DNA of 64,000 nucleotides. It comes from Sphingomonas naasensis. GTDB taxonomy: Bacteria; Pseudomonadota; Alphaproteobacteria; Sphingomonadales; Sphingomonadaceae. The notes under the pieces are model-generated. The model saw nothing but the letters and a program-made list of their open reading frames with translations, had not been told where the DNA came from and searched no databases. The stretch spans positions 62,001 through 126,000 of the forward strand of contig NZ_SRXU01000007.1 of assembly GCF_004792695.1 (NCBI RefSeq). Direction: 5' to 3'. A program made the translations under genes and the position numbers. The first letter of the stretch is position 1. Each line of letters starts with the position of its first letter. This document shows positions 17,720-26,051 of this stretch, in pieces.

Positions 17720-18189
17720 TTACTTCAGAAGCGGTAGAATCTCCGCGTCGAGAAACTTCAGCCGACTGTCGAGCAAGGCCGCATTGGCAGGTGTCGCCGG
17801 TACGTTGACCGGGATCAGATCGGCAACCGACGCGCCCTCGCGCGCCGCCTGAACCCATTCCTCCATTGCGCCGATATAGCCATCGAGCGCCTCATAGGGA
17901 TTCCTCGCGTCTTTGCAGGTAATATATGCGGGCAGGATGTCTCCGACGATGTCCCATGCCCAGTGATCGACATCGTCGCGGCCGGGCTCGATTTCGAACA
18001 GAAAGATCGAGAATATCCCGTCGAAGTGGGCGCCTAAAACTCCGATCTGATACTCCCCCATTCGGAAGAGCGAATGAAAGACCTCGCTTCGTGTAGCGAT
18101 TTCTCAAGATGGCTGCTCAAGCCAAGGTCGATTTCACGCACAGAAGTGACTGTGCCTGAATCGGGAAAAATGTGAGCGCGCCCGTCCAT
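17720..18189 (-). pseudogene. Third gene of the toxin cassette, split by a single-base frameshift
   Basis: The open frame 17720-18061 (113 aa from MGEYQIGVLG) continues upstream without an ATG as EVFHSLFR. The -1 frame holds a matching N-terminus from ATG 18189: MDGRAHIFPDSG, then a segment ending HLEKSLHEA. Restoring one base near 18085 (GCGAG to GCGGAG) joins them into about 156 aa. The product has a WAWDIVGDILPAYI motif and looks soluble. It begins 33 bases after the immunity gene on the same strand, so it may be a second immunity or accessory protein; I do not recognise the family. A sequencing error is the other explanation. Confidence 0.65.
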
Positions 18190-18222
18190 GCCGTTCGCTA
18201 TAGTGCGCTAAATTCAGCACGT

Positions 18223-18633
18223 TCAAATATCGAAGACATCGTCGTCCTCGTCAGGCGGATATATGATCGGCTTATCGCCGAAATGTTTGACTACGATCCG
18301 CCGTCGACGGTCGAGAGGTTCCTCCGTCGGATCAATTTCCTCCGGATAGACGAAAGTCGCGTCGAAGCGGCCGTTGCGGACGATATATTCTATTTCGGCC
18401 CAACGATTTGGGCCTTGCTGCGCATCCCACAGGTCCAGCAACGCGTCGCCTAACCGATTGAGATCGGGGTCGCGATAGAGGATGTGATTTCCGCGGTCCT
18501 TGAAGATTGACGGGGCGACTGATGCTCGTTCCACTTCGGCATGAAGAAGCGTGTCATCAAGAGGATATTCGGTATCCTCTGCCAGCAATTGCCCAATCAG
18601 ATTAAGTAATTCGGCTGTTCTATCCTCTTGCAT
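18223..18633 (-). CDS. YezG/DUF600-type immunity protein
   Basis: 136 aa, acidic and soluble. The C-terminal half resembles YezG (DUF600) immunity proteins: WAEIEYIVRNGRFDATFVYP, then ERR-like DRRRRIVVKHFGDKPIIYPP, ending in an Asp-rich tail. YezG neutralises the LXG-family nuclease toxin YeeF in Bacillus. Here it overlaps the toxin gene by 14 bases and has a good GGAGG box, so both are made together. GC content is visibly lower than in neighbouring genes. Confidence 0.75.
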   Translation of the reverse strand: MQEDRTAELLNLIGQLLAEDTEYPLDDTLLHAEVERASVAPSIFKDRGNHILYRDPDLNRLGDALLDLWDAQQGPNRWAEIEYIVRNGRFDATFVYPEEIDPTEEPLDRRRRIVVKHFGDKPIIYPPDEDDDVFDI

Positions 18634-19741
18634 CTTCGGCACCCTCCGACCCGTTAGGGAATTTTCGGCTCTTTCGCTCACCGTTAATCCAGAACCAGAT
18701 GTTGAGCGCGGATGGCCGGTGCGACGACCCCTCATAGACAGGTACAATCTTGACCCGCACACTCTTGCCGGCGCGTTTTGCCCGTGCCCACTCCTCTTCC
18801 AGCCTGGAATAGCCGCTACGATTGAAGTTGCGGTCCTGCGCGAAGTGATTGAAGGCTTCGGTAGGACCGTTGAACCGGCGGGCGATATAGTGCCCACCTT
18901 CGTCACTGGCGCGCCTGTCAGCCCCTCCCGCGGCGCGTTGCGCCTTTTTCGACCGGCGCTGATCGAGCTTGAAAGTGATTTCGCCTGATACTCGTCGAGT
19001 TCGGCTTTGCTCGTCGATCTCATAGAGATATCCATTGCGTGTAGCCTGCCGCCATCGACCCGGCGACTGCGCGCCGTGCGCTTTAGCCGGTTTCGCCGGC
19101 GTCTGGTCGGCTTGCGTTGCCGGCCACACTTCGGAGCTGCTCGCGCCCCCGCCGCCGCCACTGAACCCGCCGTCACCGCCAGAACGGCCATCCTGTCTCT
19201 GCGGACGGGTAGCGGCAGGCGGGTTTGCCCAGCTCCCGGTCGCACCACCGCCACCGAAGCCGCCCCCTCCACCGGGAAAGCCGGCTCCTGCTCCTCGGCC
19301 GGTATCTTCGGCCGAAGCCGGGGTGGCCAGACGATCGGGCTGGTCTGCGACTTTCGCACTGTCGCGCAGCGGGTTGGCGAGTTCGCGCAGATAACGGCGG
19401 TACTGCTCTTCAATGGCGCGCCGATAGCCGGGTTTTCGGCCATGCTTGGCCAGCTCCGCGGCCTTCCAGCGCTCCACATCATCCGGAGTCGATACGGGTG
19501 GAAGGCGAGAATCTGGAACATATTCAATTTTGCGGGTGCTTTGCGACGGGGCATTGCGCCGTCCCGTGTCGCCCGGACCATAAGATTGGCCAGCACCGCG
19601 GAACGTGAATCGGCCATCCTGCGGATCGTGCCATGGATTGAACTTGACCTCGCGCCCACCGCAACCGTCCGGCGACGGCCATCGTCCCGTGCGCATCCAG
19701 ACGCTGAAATCGCGCCGACGCTGCCCTGCCGACATGTCCAT
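18620..19741 (-). CDS. Polymorphic toxin with C-terminal non-specific nuclease domain (YeeF-like)
   Basis: 373 aa. Residues 8-50 form a basic N-terminal module (RRRDFSVWMRTGRWP, then FNPWHDPQDGRFTFRGAG). Residues 150-200 are a Gly-rich linker with GGGGGFGGGG repeats. From about 255 the chain resembles Endonuclea_NS_2/YeeF-type DNases: DEGGHYIARRFNG (H284), NHFAQDRNFNRSGY, LEEEWARAKRAGKSV and VPVYEGSSHRPSALNIWF. The paired YezG-like gene supports a toxin role. No LXG or signal peptide is seen; the export route is unknown. The leader contains a TCACCC/GGGTGA hairpin around the ribosome-binding site. Confidence 0.75.
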   Translation of the reverse strand: MDMSAGQRRRDFSVWMRTGRWPSPDGCGGREVKFNPWHDPQDGRFTFRGAGQSYGPGDTGRRNAPSQSTRKIEYVPDSRLPPVSTPDDVERWKAAELAKHGRKPGYRRAIEEQYRRYLRELANPLRDSAKVADQPDRLATPASAEDTGRGAGAGFPGGGGGFGGGGATGSWANPPAATRPQRQDGRSGGDGGFSGGGGGASSSEVWPATQADQTPAKPAKAHGAQSPGRWRQATRNGYLYEIDEQSRTRRVSGEITFKLDQRRSKKAQRAAGGADRRASDEGGHYIARRFNGPTEAFNHFAQDRNFNRSGYSRLEEEWARAKRAGKSVRVKIVPVYEGSSHRPSALNIWFWINGERKSRKFPNGSEGAEDARG

Positions 19742-19867
19742 GAATCACCCCCGCTTCGCCGAGGGTGAGAACATTTGAGCAACATTTTCCGACAAGTCAA
19801 CGGCCGGCGGGCCGGATTCTCACGAGATCATGGAAGTTGCATCGAGAATGGAGCGGTTTAGTCGACC

Positions 19868-20548
19868 CTAAACCAACCCCAAAAACCGCACCCCCGCATC
19901 GAACTCCGCCCGCCGCGCCTCGCGCGCCTGCGTCGCCAGCGAATCCTCGCCCCACAACTCCGCCTGCCAGTCCTCGTCGACATGCGCGGCCTGCCATACG
20001 GCGTCCGCCGTCGCGGCGCCCTCGACCAGCGCCAGCGCGGCGACCAGCGAGCCGCTGATCGTTACCACCGGCGAGAGCCCGGCGAGGCGGAACGCGTCGA
20101 GCGCGGCGACCGCTTCGCCCAGCCGCGCGAGCGTCGCCTCGGGCTGGGCGCGGTGCATCACCCCGGTCACCGGCTCGAAATGGACGTCATAGCGCTGGCG
20201 GGCCCAATCGAGCAGCGGATCCCAGGAAGCGGCCTGGCGCGCGACCAAAGGCGCGGGATCGTCGGCGCGATAATAGAGCAAGTCGCTCTCGCCATAGGCG
20301 GCCAGCCCCGCGGCGAAGCCGGCGGGATCGGGCGCGATCCGGTCGATCGCGGCATTGGCGAGCCCGGTCAGCGGCATCGCGCGCGGATCGAGCGACTCGC
20401 CCACCGCGCGCCATTCGTCGGCGACCGCCTCGGCCAGCGCAGCGGTCGGCAGCACCAGCGGCGCGCGGCCGGGGGTGCGCACCGGCTTGCCGTCGAGCGC
20501 GATGCCGCCCTCCGGCGTGACCGTCACTTGCTTCCAGAATCGCTTCAC
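19868..20548 (-). CDS. ATP12-family F1-ATPase assembly chaperone
   Basis: 226 aa. It matches the ATP12 family: KRFWKQVTV at the N-terminus, LDGKPVRTPGRAPLVLPT, then DLLYYRADDP and the C-terminal HVDEDWQAELWGED. Members help load the alpha subunit in F1-ATP synthase assembly. The start is GTG at 20548, overlapping the previous stop (GTGA), which decides it over longer in-frame readings. It is the last gene of the overlapping minus-strand run. Confidence 0.92.
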   Translation of the reverse strand: MKRFWKQVTVTPEGGIALDGKPVRTPGRAPLVLPTAALAEAVADEWRAVGESLDPRAMPLTGLANAAIDRIAPDPAGFAAGLAAYGESDLLYYRADDPAPLVARQAASWDPLLDWARQRYDVHFEPVTGVMHRAQPEATLARLGEAVAALDAFRLAGLSPVVTISGSLVAALALVEGAATADAVWQAAHVDEDWQAELWGEDSLATQAREARRAEFDAGVRFLGLV

Positions 20549-20766
20549 GATTGCTTCGGCGTCCGCCAGCGGCGCGCCATCGCGCGCGGCACCACCGCCA
20601 TGAAATACAGCGCCGAGAGCAGGATTGCGCCGCCCAGCACGCTGCCTTCCCAGCTGTTCGATCGTCCGGCGATGAGCAGCCCGAGCACCGCCCCGGCGGT
20701 GGCGAGCATGTTGACTCCGACGATCAGGAAATAGCGCTTCTGCGCAAGGCGATCGGCGTCGGTCAT
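20545..20766 (-). CDS. Small two-helix membrane protein, unknown function
   Basis: 73 aa with helices at about residues 13-33 and 43-62 and a basic C-terminus (ARRWRTPKQS). It overlaps both neighbours by four bases (HAD gene upstream, ATP12 downstream), so it is co-translated. It has the layout of the conserved small membrane proteins often found next to ATP12 in sphingomonads; no function is assigned. Confidence 0.75.
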   Translation of the reverse strand: MTDADRLAQKRYFLIVGVNMLATAGAVLGLLIAGRSNSWEGSVLGGAILLSALYFMAVVPRAMARRWRTPKQS

Positions 20767-21422
20767 AAGGCCTCCAGCTGCGCGGGCAGCGCAGTGGCAT
20801 GCGCCACGACATGGTGCGCGCCCGCATCGCGCAATTCATGCATGGTGTGGTAGCCCCATGCAACACCTATGGCGTGTACGCCCGCCGCGCGCGCCATCGC
20901 CATGTCGAAGCTGGTGTCGCCGATCATCGCGGTGGTCCCGGGCGCGGCGCCGGCCTCGGCCATCGCGGTCTCGATCATCGAGGGGTGCGGCTTGGAGGGG
21001 TGGCGGTCGGCGGTCTGCAGCGTGACGAAGCGGTGCGTCAGCCCGTGATGCGCGAGGATCAGCCCGAGCCCGCGATCGGATTTGCCGGTGGCGACGCCGA
21101 GCATCCAGCCATTCGCGGCGAGCGTCTCGATCGCCTCGGCGACGCCGTCGAACAGGGGTTCGGGATCGAGCCCGCCGCTGTGGCGCATCGCATGGAAGGC
21201 GCGCTTGTAATCCTCGGCCATCGTCTCGTGCTGGCGCGCCTCGGCCTCGGGCAGCAATTGCGCGATCGCGGGGACGAGGCTCAGCCCGACGATCCGCCGG
21301 ATCGCCTCGCGCGGCGGCGGATCGAGCTTCGAGATCGCGAAGCATTCCTCCATCGCGCGACAGATATTGGCCTGGCTGTCGACGAGCGTCCCGTCGCAAT
21401 CGAAGAGCGCGAGGCGGTTCAT
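20763..21422 (-). CDS. HAD-superfamily phosphatase (phosphoglycolate phosphatase-like)
   Basis: 219 aa. All HAD motifs are present: LFDCDGTLVDS (nucleophile Asp near 9), ATGKSDRGL (motif II), K in HPSKPHP (motif III) and MIGDTSFDMAMARAAG (motif IV). The cap region is alpha-helical, as in phosphoglycolate phosphatase. The substrate is not proven. ATG 21422 overlaps the previous stop by four bases. Confidence 0.9.
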   Translation of the reverse strand: MNRLALFDCDGTLVDSQANICRAMEECFAISKLDPPPREAIRRIVGLSLVPAIAQLLPEAEARQHETMAEDYKRAFHAMRHSGGLDPEPLFDGVAEAIETLAANGWMLGVATGKSDRGLGLILAHHGLTHRFVTLQTADRHPSKPHPSMIETAMAEAGAAPGTTAMIGDTSFDMAMARAAGVHAIGVAWGYHTMHELRDAGAHHVVAHATALPAQLEAL

Positions 21423-21766
21423 CGCATCCCGTCCTTCTGCGGGTGGCGGCAATAGGGGGTGCGATTCCCGGCGCTGGGGCGCAGTCGGGACAGCTCCTCA
21501 TAGAGCGCCTCGATCGCCGCGCGGCTGGCGACCCCGCCATTGGTTTCGATATCGGCGAGGGCGCCATCGCGGAATTTCAGCGTCGAGGGGTCGATCACGC
21601 TGCCGTTGGAAGCGATGATCACCAGCGTCTTTTTGTCGGGCGGGCTCCCGCGCAACAGCAGCGCGCGTTCGCCATTGGCGTAGCGGCATTGCACATAGCG
21701 GGCATCGGGGTCGAAATGACCGCCATAGACGGCCTGAACCAGCGCGAGGATGGGTAACGGGTTCAT
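21419..21766 (-). CDS. Conserved hypothetical soluble protein
   Basis: 115 aa, linked by ATGA overlaps to PaiB-like (upstream) and HAD (downstream) genes. It contains YVQCRYANGERALLLRG, DKKTLVIIASNGSVIDP and two Cys (residue 27 and near the C-terminus). No signal peptide or membrane segment. I do not recognise the family. Translational coupling on both sides makes it a real gene. Confidence 0.8.
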   Translation of the reverse strand: MNPLPILALVQAVYGGHFDPDARYVQCRYANGERALLLRGSPPDKKTLVIIASNGSVIDPSTLKFRDGALADIETNGGVASRAAIEALYEELSRLRPSAGNRTPYCRHPQKDGMR

Positions 21767-22365
21767 TCGGGATTGCGCATCCAGTGCGCGATCGCGCGGC
21801 GGCCCTGCGCCTCGAGCGCGTCGGCGGCGGCGAGGCGCGCGGACTCGGGCTTGTTCTGGCCGAGCTTGCGCGTGCCGCGCCATGCCTGCACCTCGAGCCG
21901 GAAGCCGATGATCGCGCCGAGCATCTTCTCGACCTTGGCCGGGTCGGTCTTGGCGCGGGTCCATTCGGGCTTGGGCGCGAGCCGGCGCTCCTGCTCGTGG
22001 CTGAGCGCGTCGACCTGCGCGACGAGCGCGTCGCGTTCCATCCGCACCATCCGGCCTTCGAGCTCGACCGCGACGTAATTCCACGTCGGCACTTCGTCGG
22101 GGCCCATGCCGTACCAGTCGGGGCTGACATAGGCGTCGGGGCCGTGCGCGGTGAACAGCGCGGTCGCCCCGTCGAGATGGCGCGCGATGCCGTTGCCGCG
22201 CGCGACGTGCAGCCCGAGCGTCGATTCGTCGAGCCACACCACGGGGATATGCGCGACGCGCGGGCCGTCGGGCGTCGCAGCGAACAGCGCGCCGAAGCCG
22301 AGCTGGCCGACAAAGGCGCGCATCGCCTCCCGGTCTTCCCAGCGGAACGTCGGATTGGGATGCAT
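21763..22365 (-). CDS. PaiB-like FMN-binding protein
   Basis: 200 aa. PaiB family features: PTFRWEDREAMRAFV, ARGNGIARHL, DAYVSPDWYG and VPTWNYVAVELEG, then KVEKMLGAIIGFRLEV. Members are split-barrel flavin-binding proteins described as negative regulators of sporulation and protease genes in Bacillus; here the role is probably reductase-like or regulatory and unproven. It starts one base after the upstream stop. Confidence 0.88.
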   Translation of the reverse strand: MHPNPTFRWEDREAMRAFVGQLGFGALFAATPDGPRVAHIPVVWLDESTLGLHVARGNGIARHLDGATALFTAHGPDAYVSPDWYGMGPDEVPTWNYVAVELEGRMVRMERDALVAQVDALSHEQERRLAPKPEWTRAKTDPAKVEKMLGAIIGFRLEVQAWRGTRKLGQNKPESARLAAADALEAQGRRAIAHWMRNPE

Positions 22366-22366
22366 C

Positions 22367-23461
22367 TCAGTCCCTCTGGCCGCGGCCGCGCCGCTCACCC
22401 CGCCGTTCCTTGCGCACGCTCTTGGCGTGCGCGCGCGCCTGCGACTTTTTCTGCTCGCGAGTCATCGGGGGGCGATCGTCGAGTGCGTCGGTGTTGCCGA
22501 GCGCCAAGTCGAAGCCGAGCGTGTGCATCGATTCGGAAAAATGCTTCGGCAGCTCGGCGGTGACGTCGATCTTGCCGCCATCGGGATGATCGATGCGGAT
22601 GCGCCGGGCGTGGAGGTGCATCTTGCGCGAGATCCCGCCGGTCAGGAACGCTTCCTGCAGGCCATATTTGCCGTCGCCGACGATCGGATGGCCGATCGCC
22701 GCCATATGGACGCGCAGCTGGTGGGTGCGCCCGGTGAGGGGCTGGAGCTCGACCCAGGCGGTGCGGTTGCCGGCCTGCTCGATCACCCGGTATCGCGTGC
22801 GGCTCGGCGAGCCCTCCTTCATGTCGACCTGCATCTTCTCGCCGCCGGTCCCCGGCTGCTTGCCGATCGGCAACTCGATCAGCCCGTCCTCGATCTCGGG
22901 CACGCCCATGACGAGCGCCCAATAGAGCTTGCGCGCGCTGCGCCCCGAGAAATGCTTCGCGAAATAGGCCGCGGCACGCGCGGTGCGCGCAAGCAGCAGC
23001 GCGCCCGACGTGTCCTTGTCGAGCCGGTGGACCAGCTTGGGGCGCGCTTCGGCCTCGAACTGGAGCGCGTCGAGCAGCCCGTCGACGTGCTCGTGCGTCT
23101 TGGTGCCGCCCTGCGTCGCGAGGCCGGGCGGCTTGTTGATCACGATCGCCTGCGCGTCCTTGTGGATCACCAGCTCCTGCGCGAACGCGATCTGGTCCTC
23201 GCTCAGCTTCGGCCGGACGATCCTGGGCTTGGCCGCGCCCGGCTTCACCGGCTCGGCCGGGGGCACGCGGATCACCTGGCCCGTAGCGACGCGGTCGCCC
23301 GGATCGGCGCGTGCGCCGTCGACGCGCAGCTGGCCGGTGCGCGCCCAGCGCGAGACGATGTTGAAGCTGGTGTCGGGCAGATGCCGCTTGAACCAGCGAT
23401 CGAGCCGGATGCCGTCGTCATCGGCGCCGACGGTGAACTGACGGACGTCGCTGCCGCTCAT
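22367..23461 (-). CDS. RluA-family 23S rRNA pseudouridine synthase (RluC/D type)
   Basis: 364 aa. N-terminal S4-like region (DDDGIRLDRWFKRHLP, with SRWARTGQLRVDG), then the synthase domain with the catalytic Asp in VHRLDKDTSGALLLA and LTGRTHQLRVHMAAIGHPIVGD. A very basic tail (KSVRKERRGERRG) follows. It isomerises uridines in 23S rRNA. ATG 23461 overlaps the crcB stop (ATGA). Confidence 0.93.
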   Translation of the reverse strand: MSGSDVRQFTVGADDDGIRLDRWFKRHLPDTSFNIVSRWARTGQLRVDGARADPGDRVATGQVIRVPPAEPVKPGAAKPRIVRPKLSEDQIAFAQELVIHKDAQAIVINKPPGLATQGGTKTHEHVDGLLDALQFEAEARPKLVHRLDKDTSGALLLARTARAAAYFAKHFSGRSARKLYWALVMGVPEIEDGLIELPIGKQPGTGGEKMQVDMKEGSPSRTRYRVIEQAGNRTAWVELQPLTGRTHQLRVHMAAIGHPIVGDGKYGLQEAFLTGGISRKMHLHARRIRIDHPDGGKIDVTAELPKHFSESMHTLGFDLALGNTDALDDRPPMTREQKKSQARAHAKSVRKERRGERRGRGQRD

Positions 23462-23835
23462 GCCACGGCCCTCGCAACGTTCAGCCCCAGCGCCAGCGCG
23501 ACCACCGCGCCGACCACCGAGGCGAGGACATAGCCGAGCGCGATCGCCCAGTCGCCGCGCTCGAGCATCAGCATGACGTCGAGCGAGAAGGCCGAGAAGG
23601 TGGTGAAGCCGCCGAGCACGCCGACGCCGAGCAGCAGCCGCCACGGCTCGCCCTGTTCACCGAAGCGCAGGAGCCCGCCGGCGAGCAGGCCCATCAGCAG
23701 TCCGCCGATCAGGTTCACGGCGAGCGTGCCCCAGGGGAAGTTCGGGCCGAGCAGGGCGAGCGTCGCCCTTCCGACGAGATGCCGGCCGCCGGCGCCGAAC
23801 GCACCGCCGAGCATGACGAGAAGAAGATTGGGCAT
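23458..23835 (-). CDS. crcB: Fluoride ion channel
   Basis: 125 aa with four hydrophobic helices. Family motifs GGAFGAGGRHLVGR near the N-terminus, GTLAVNLIGG and the break GFTTFSAFSLD are all present. It exports fluoride passively across the inner membrane. No crcB riboswitch could be picked out in the roughly 55 bases upstream. It is the first gene of the overlapping run down to ATP12. Confidence 0.95.
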   Translation of the reverse strand: MPNLLLVMLGGAFGAGGRHLVGRATLALLGPNFPWGTLAVNLIGGLLMGLLAGGLLRFGEQGEPWRLLLGVGVLGGFTTFSAFSLDVMLMLERGDWAIALGYVLASVVGAVVALALGLNVARAVA

Positions 23836-23890
23836 GGAGCGCCGGTAGCGCGGATTCGGAGCGAGGGGAACCGTGGAGGCGTTCGAGCTC

Positions 23891-24217
23891 TCAGTGCCAG
23901 CCGCTCAAGGACGTCAATGCGCGGTACAACAGGGCGGGGATCGCCGCGAAGGAGATCGCCCACGACCAGGCCGACCAGGCGTCCGCCTTGCCCTGGATCG
24001 CGCGCACCGTCCCCGAAACGACATTGTACAACGCCGGCCCCGCGAACAGCGCGATGAACACGAACCCGAAAAGCTCCGCCGGAAAGCGCAGGGCGGCGAG
24101 CAGCAACCCGAGCGGCGCGGCGGCGAGCAGCACCAGAACGGTCCCGACGGGGGTTGCCGCGAGCGAGATCGCGCCGATCCAGAACAGGCACAGCAACAGG
24201 AAGACGAAGAGGCGCAT
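23891..24217 (-). CDS. Four-helix inner-membrane protein, unknown function
   Basis: 108 aa, almost entirely hydrophobic: helices near residues 3-20, 22-46, 48-70 and 80-100. The start ATG at 24217 lies 8 bases after the stop of the lipoprotein gene at 24226, so they are probably one operon. There is no recognised domain. Confidence 0.72.
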   Translation of the reverse strand: MRLFVFLLLCLFWIGAISLAATPVGTVLVLLAAAPLGLLLAALRFPAELFGFVFIALFAGPALYNVVSGTVRAIQGKADAWSAWSWAISFAAIPALLYRALTSLSGWH

Positions 24218-24225
24218 GATGCGCG

Positions 24226-24963
24226 TCAGATGCCGTTGTTGGCGATCAGGTCGATATCGGTACCGCCGTCGCGGCGCGCGGTGAGGAACAGCACATAGGC
24301 GCCGTCGTCGCGGTTGCGGGTGCCGCCGAGGATGTGCTGCGCGCCGTCGCGCTGATGCTCGGCGCTGTACCCGGCGCGCACCGCCCTGGTGTAATACCAG
24401 TCGAGCAGCGCATCGAGCGGCTGCGCGGCCGAGAAGCTCACCACGCGCAGCGCGCATTTGCCGCTCTCTGCGCCTGCCGCCTCGTTGACCCGCGCCTGCG
24501 GATAGAGCGGCAGGTCGGCGGGCAGCCGCTGCGCCCAGCGCGCCGAATATTGCAGCGCCCCGGCGCAGCCCTTGATCCGCGCATTGGGCTGGCGCGCGGC
24601 GATCCCGCCGAGCGTCACGGCGTCGCGCGCCACCGCGCATTGCGGGCAATCCTTGCCGCTGGTCGGCGCAGGCGCCTTCAACAGGCCCGTGGTGTCGACC
24701 TTGGCGCCATTGGTGGCGACGGCGTCATCGGGGATGCCGCCCGAACCCGGCTGGGCGGGCGGGCGGATCGCGTCGCCATTGGCCTGACGGCCGAGCTGCG
24801 GATCGACCATGATCTCGTCCTGCAGCGCCCCGGTCACCGCCGGATCGGCGGCGTTGCCGAGCTCGGCGTCGCTCATCACGTTGTTGCCGGTGTCCGCGCC
24901 GCCGCAGCCGGCGAGCGCCAGCGGCAGGAAGACGAACAGAATGAAACCGATGGTGCGGACCAT
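24226..24963 (-). CDS. Putative outer-membrane or periplasmic lipoprotein
   Basis: 245 aa. The signal peptide ends in a lipobox, PLALAGC, so it is probably lipid-anchored. Then an Asp/Asn-rich low-complexity region, a CPQC motif (possible disulfide or metal pair) and a globular C-terminal half with YYTRAVRAGYSAEHQRDG and FLTARRDGGTDIDLI. No family is recognised. ATG 24963 is used as it begins the signal peptide (MVRTIGFIL). Confidence 0.75.
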   Translation of the reverse strand: MVRTIGFILFVFLPLALAGCGGADTGNNVMSDAELGNAADPAVTGALQDEIMVDPQLGRQANGDAIRPPAQPGSGGIPDDAVATNGAKVDTTGLLKAPAPTSGKDCPQCAVARDAVTLGGIAARQPNARIKGCAGALQYSARWAQRLPADLPLYPQARVNEAAGAESGKCALRVVSFSAAQPLDALLDWYYTRAVRAGYSAEHQRDGAQHILGGTRNRDDGAYVLFLTARRDGGTDIDLIANNGI

Positions 24964-25082
24964 TGCCCGAGACGCTCCTATGGACGTTCCGGTCATGCCC
25001 GAGCAAGGTTAAGGAAGCCTTGGGAAAGCTGCACCATGCGTTTTAGCTTGCCAACACACCTGGCGACCCCCATCTCTGCGTC

Positions 25083-25310
25083 ATGCTGAACCTGGTCTCG
25101 ATCCTGATCGGCCTGATCGCGGTGCCTTTCGCGCTGGTCGGCGTGATTCCGTTTCCGTTGGTTCCGATGCTCAACTGGGTGGCGTTTCCGATCGCGCTGT
25201 TCGGAGCGGTGATCGGCATGCTGTCGGGCAGCAACACCGGGCGGAACCTCAATTTCCTCGTCCTGCTGGTCAGCGGCGTCAGGCTCTTCCTCACCGGCGG
25301 GCTGATCTAG
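25083..25310 (+). CDS. Small membrane protein, unknown function
   Basis: 75 aa with three hydrophobic stretches (LVSILIGLIAVPFALVGVIPF, LNWVAFPIALFGAVIGML and FLVLLVSGVRLFLTGGLI) and a polar GSNTGRN turn. No named family. It lies between two minus-strand genes. No clear Shine-Dalgarno. Confidence 0.7.
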   Translation: MLNLVSILIGLIAVPFALVGVIPFPLVPMLNWVAFPIALFGAVIGMLSGSNTGRNLNFLVLLVSGVRLFLTGGLI

Positions 25311-25346
25311 GCCGGCTGCCCGCCGCGCGGGCTGATCGCCCATGCG

Positions 25347-25374
25347 AAAAGGCCCGACGCCGAAGCGCCGGGCC
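25347..25374 (-). terminator. Intrinsic terminator of the glycine-zipper gene
   Basis: GGCCCG-CGC pairs with GCG-CGGGCC around a 4-base loop (25351-25374) and, on the minus strand, runs into TTTT (25350-25347). It is placed 25 bases past the stop at 25399. Confidence 0.78.
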
Positions 25375-25398
25375 CCTCTCGCCTGCGTGGCAGAGATC

Positions 25399-25941
25399 TT
25401 AGCGGCAGCGCACGTTGCCGCGATCGACCGACGAACCGATCGCCGCGCCGGCTGCTGCGCCGAGCAGCGTGCCGAGGGTGGCGTTGCGGCCATTCGACAG
25501 CGCGTTGCCGAACAGGCCACCGGCGACGCCACCGACGATCAGGCCGGTCGTGCCGTCGTTGCGACGGCAATAATAGCGGCCGTCATTGCCGCGATAGACG
25601 CGGTCGTTGCGGCTCAGGCGGCGCTCGCGATAATAGCGGCCGTCGCGATAATATTGATCGGCATAATAGCTGCGCTCGCCCGGGGGCAGGCGGTTATAGT
25701 CGTAGTTGCGATAGCGGCGCCAGTCGCGACGCCATTCGCGATTGTCCTGACGCTGGGCGTTGGCGATGTCGCGGCGGCAATCGCGCAGCTCGCGGCGATA
25801 TTCGCGGCGACTGTCGGAATTGCGCAGGTCGTGTCGGCAATCGGCACGCGCCTCGCGGGTATTGCTATTGTAGCTCTGGGCGGCGGCGGGCATTGCCGAG
25901 AAGGCGATGACGGCAGCGGCCGTGGCGAACATGATCCGCAT
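25399..25941 (-). CDS. Secreted glycine-zipper protein with Arg/Tyr-rich middle
   Basis: 180 aa. Signal peptide with AMPAAAQ cleavage site, then an unusual middle region very rich in Arg, Tyr and Asp (RRYRNYDYNRLPPGERSYY and similar runs), then a C-terminal glycine-zipper 2TM helix pair (GLIVGGVAGGLFGNAL and LGTLLGAAAGAAIG). Such proteins are usually outer-membrane-associated, like the 17-kDa surface antigen type. A terminator follows. Confidence 0.82.
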   Translation of the reverse strand: MRIMFATAAAVIAFSAMPAAAQSYNSNTREARADCRHDLRNSDSRREYRRELRDCRRDIANAQRQDNREWRRDWRRYRNYDYNRLPPGERSYYADQYYRDGRYYRERRLSRNDRVYRGNDGRYYCRRNDGTTGLIVGGVAGGLFGNALSNGRNATLGTLLGAAAGAAIGSSVDRGNVRCR

Positions 25942-26051
25942 GGGACAGCTCCTGATTGTTGCGGGTGCAGTCAGAACGTCGCACTCCCCTAGGGGTTGCG
26001 TGAACCTAAAACTACAAGCCGTTCATCTTGCTGGAAAAGCGCTTTCCCGCT

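Noticed and set aside
17892..18107. 71-aa frame starting MRNRYTKRG
   Set aside because: Out of frame with both halves of the frameshifted gene that explains this stretch better.
23836..23890. Fluoride riboswitch before crcB
   Set aside because: Too short and no conserved motif seen.
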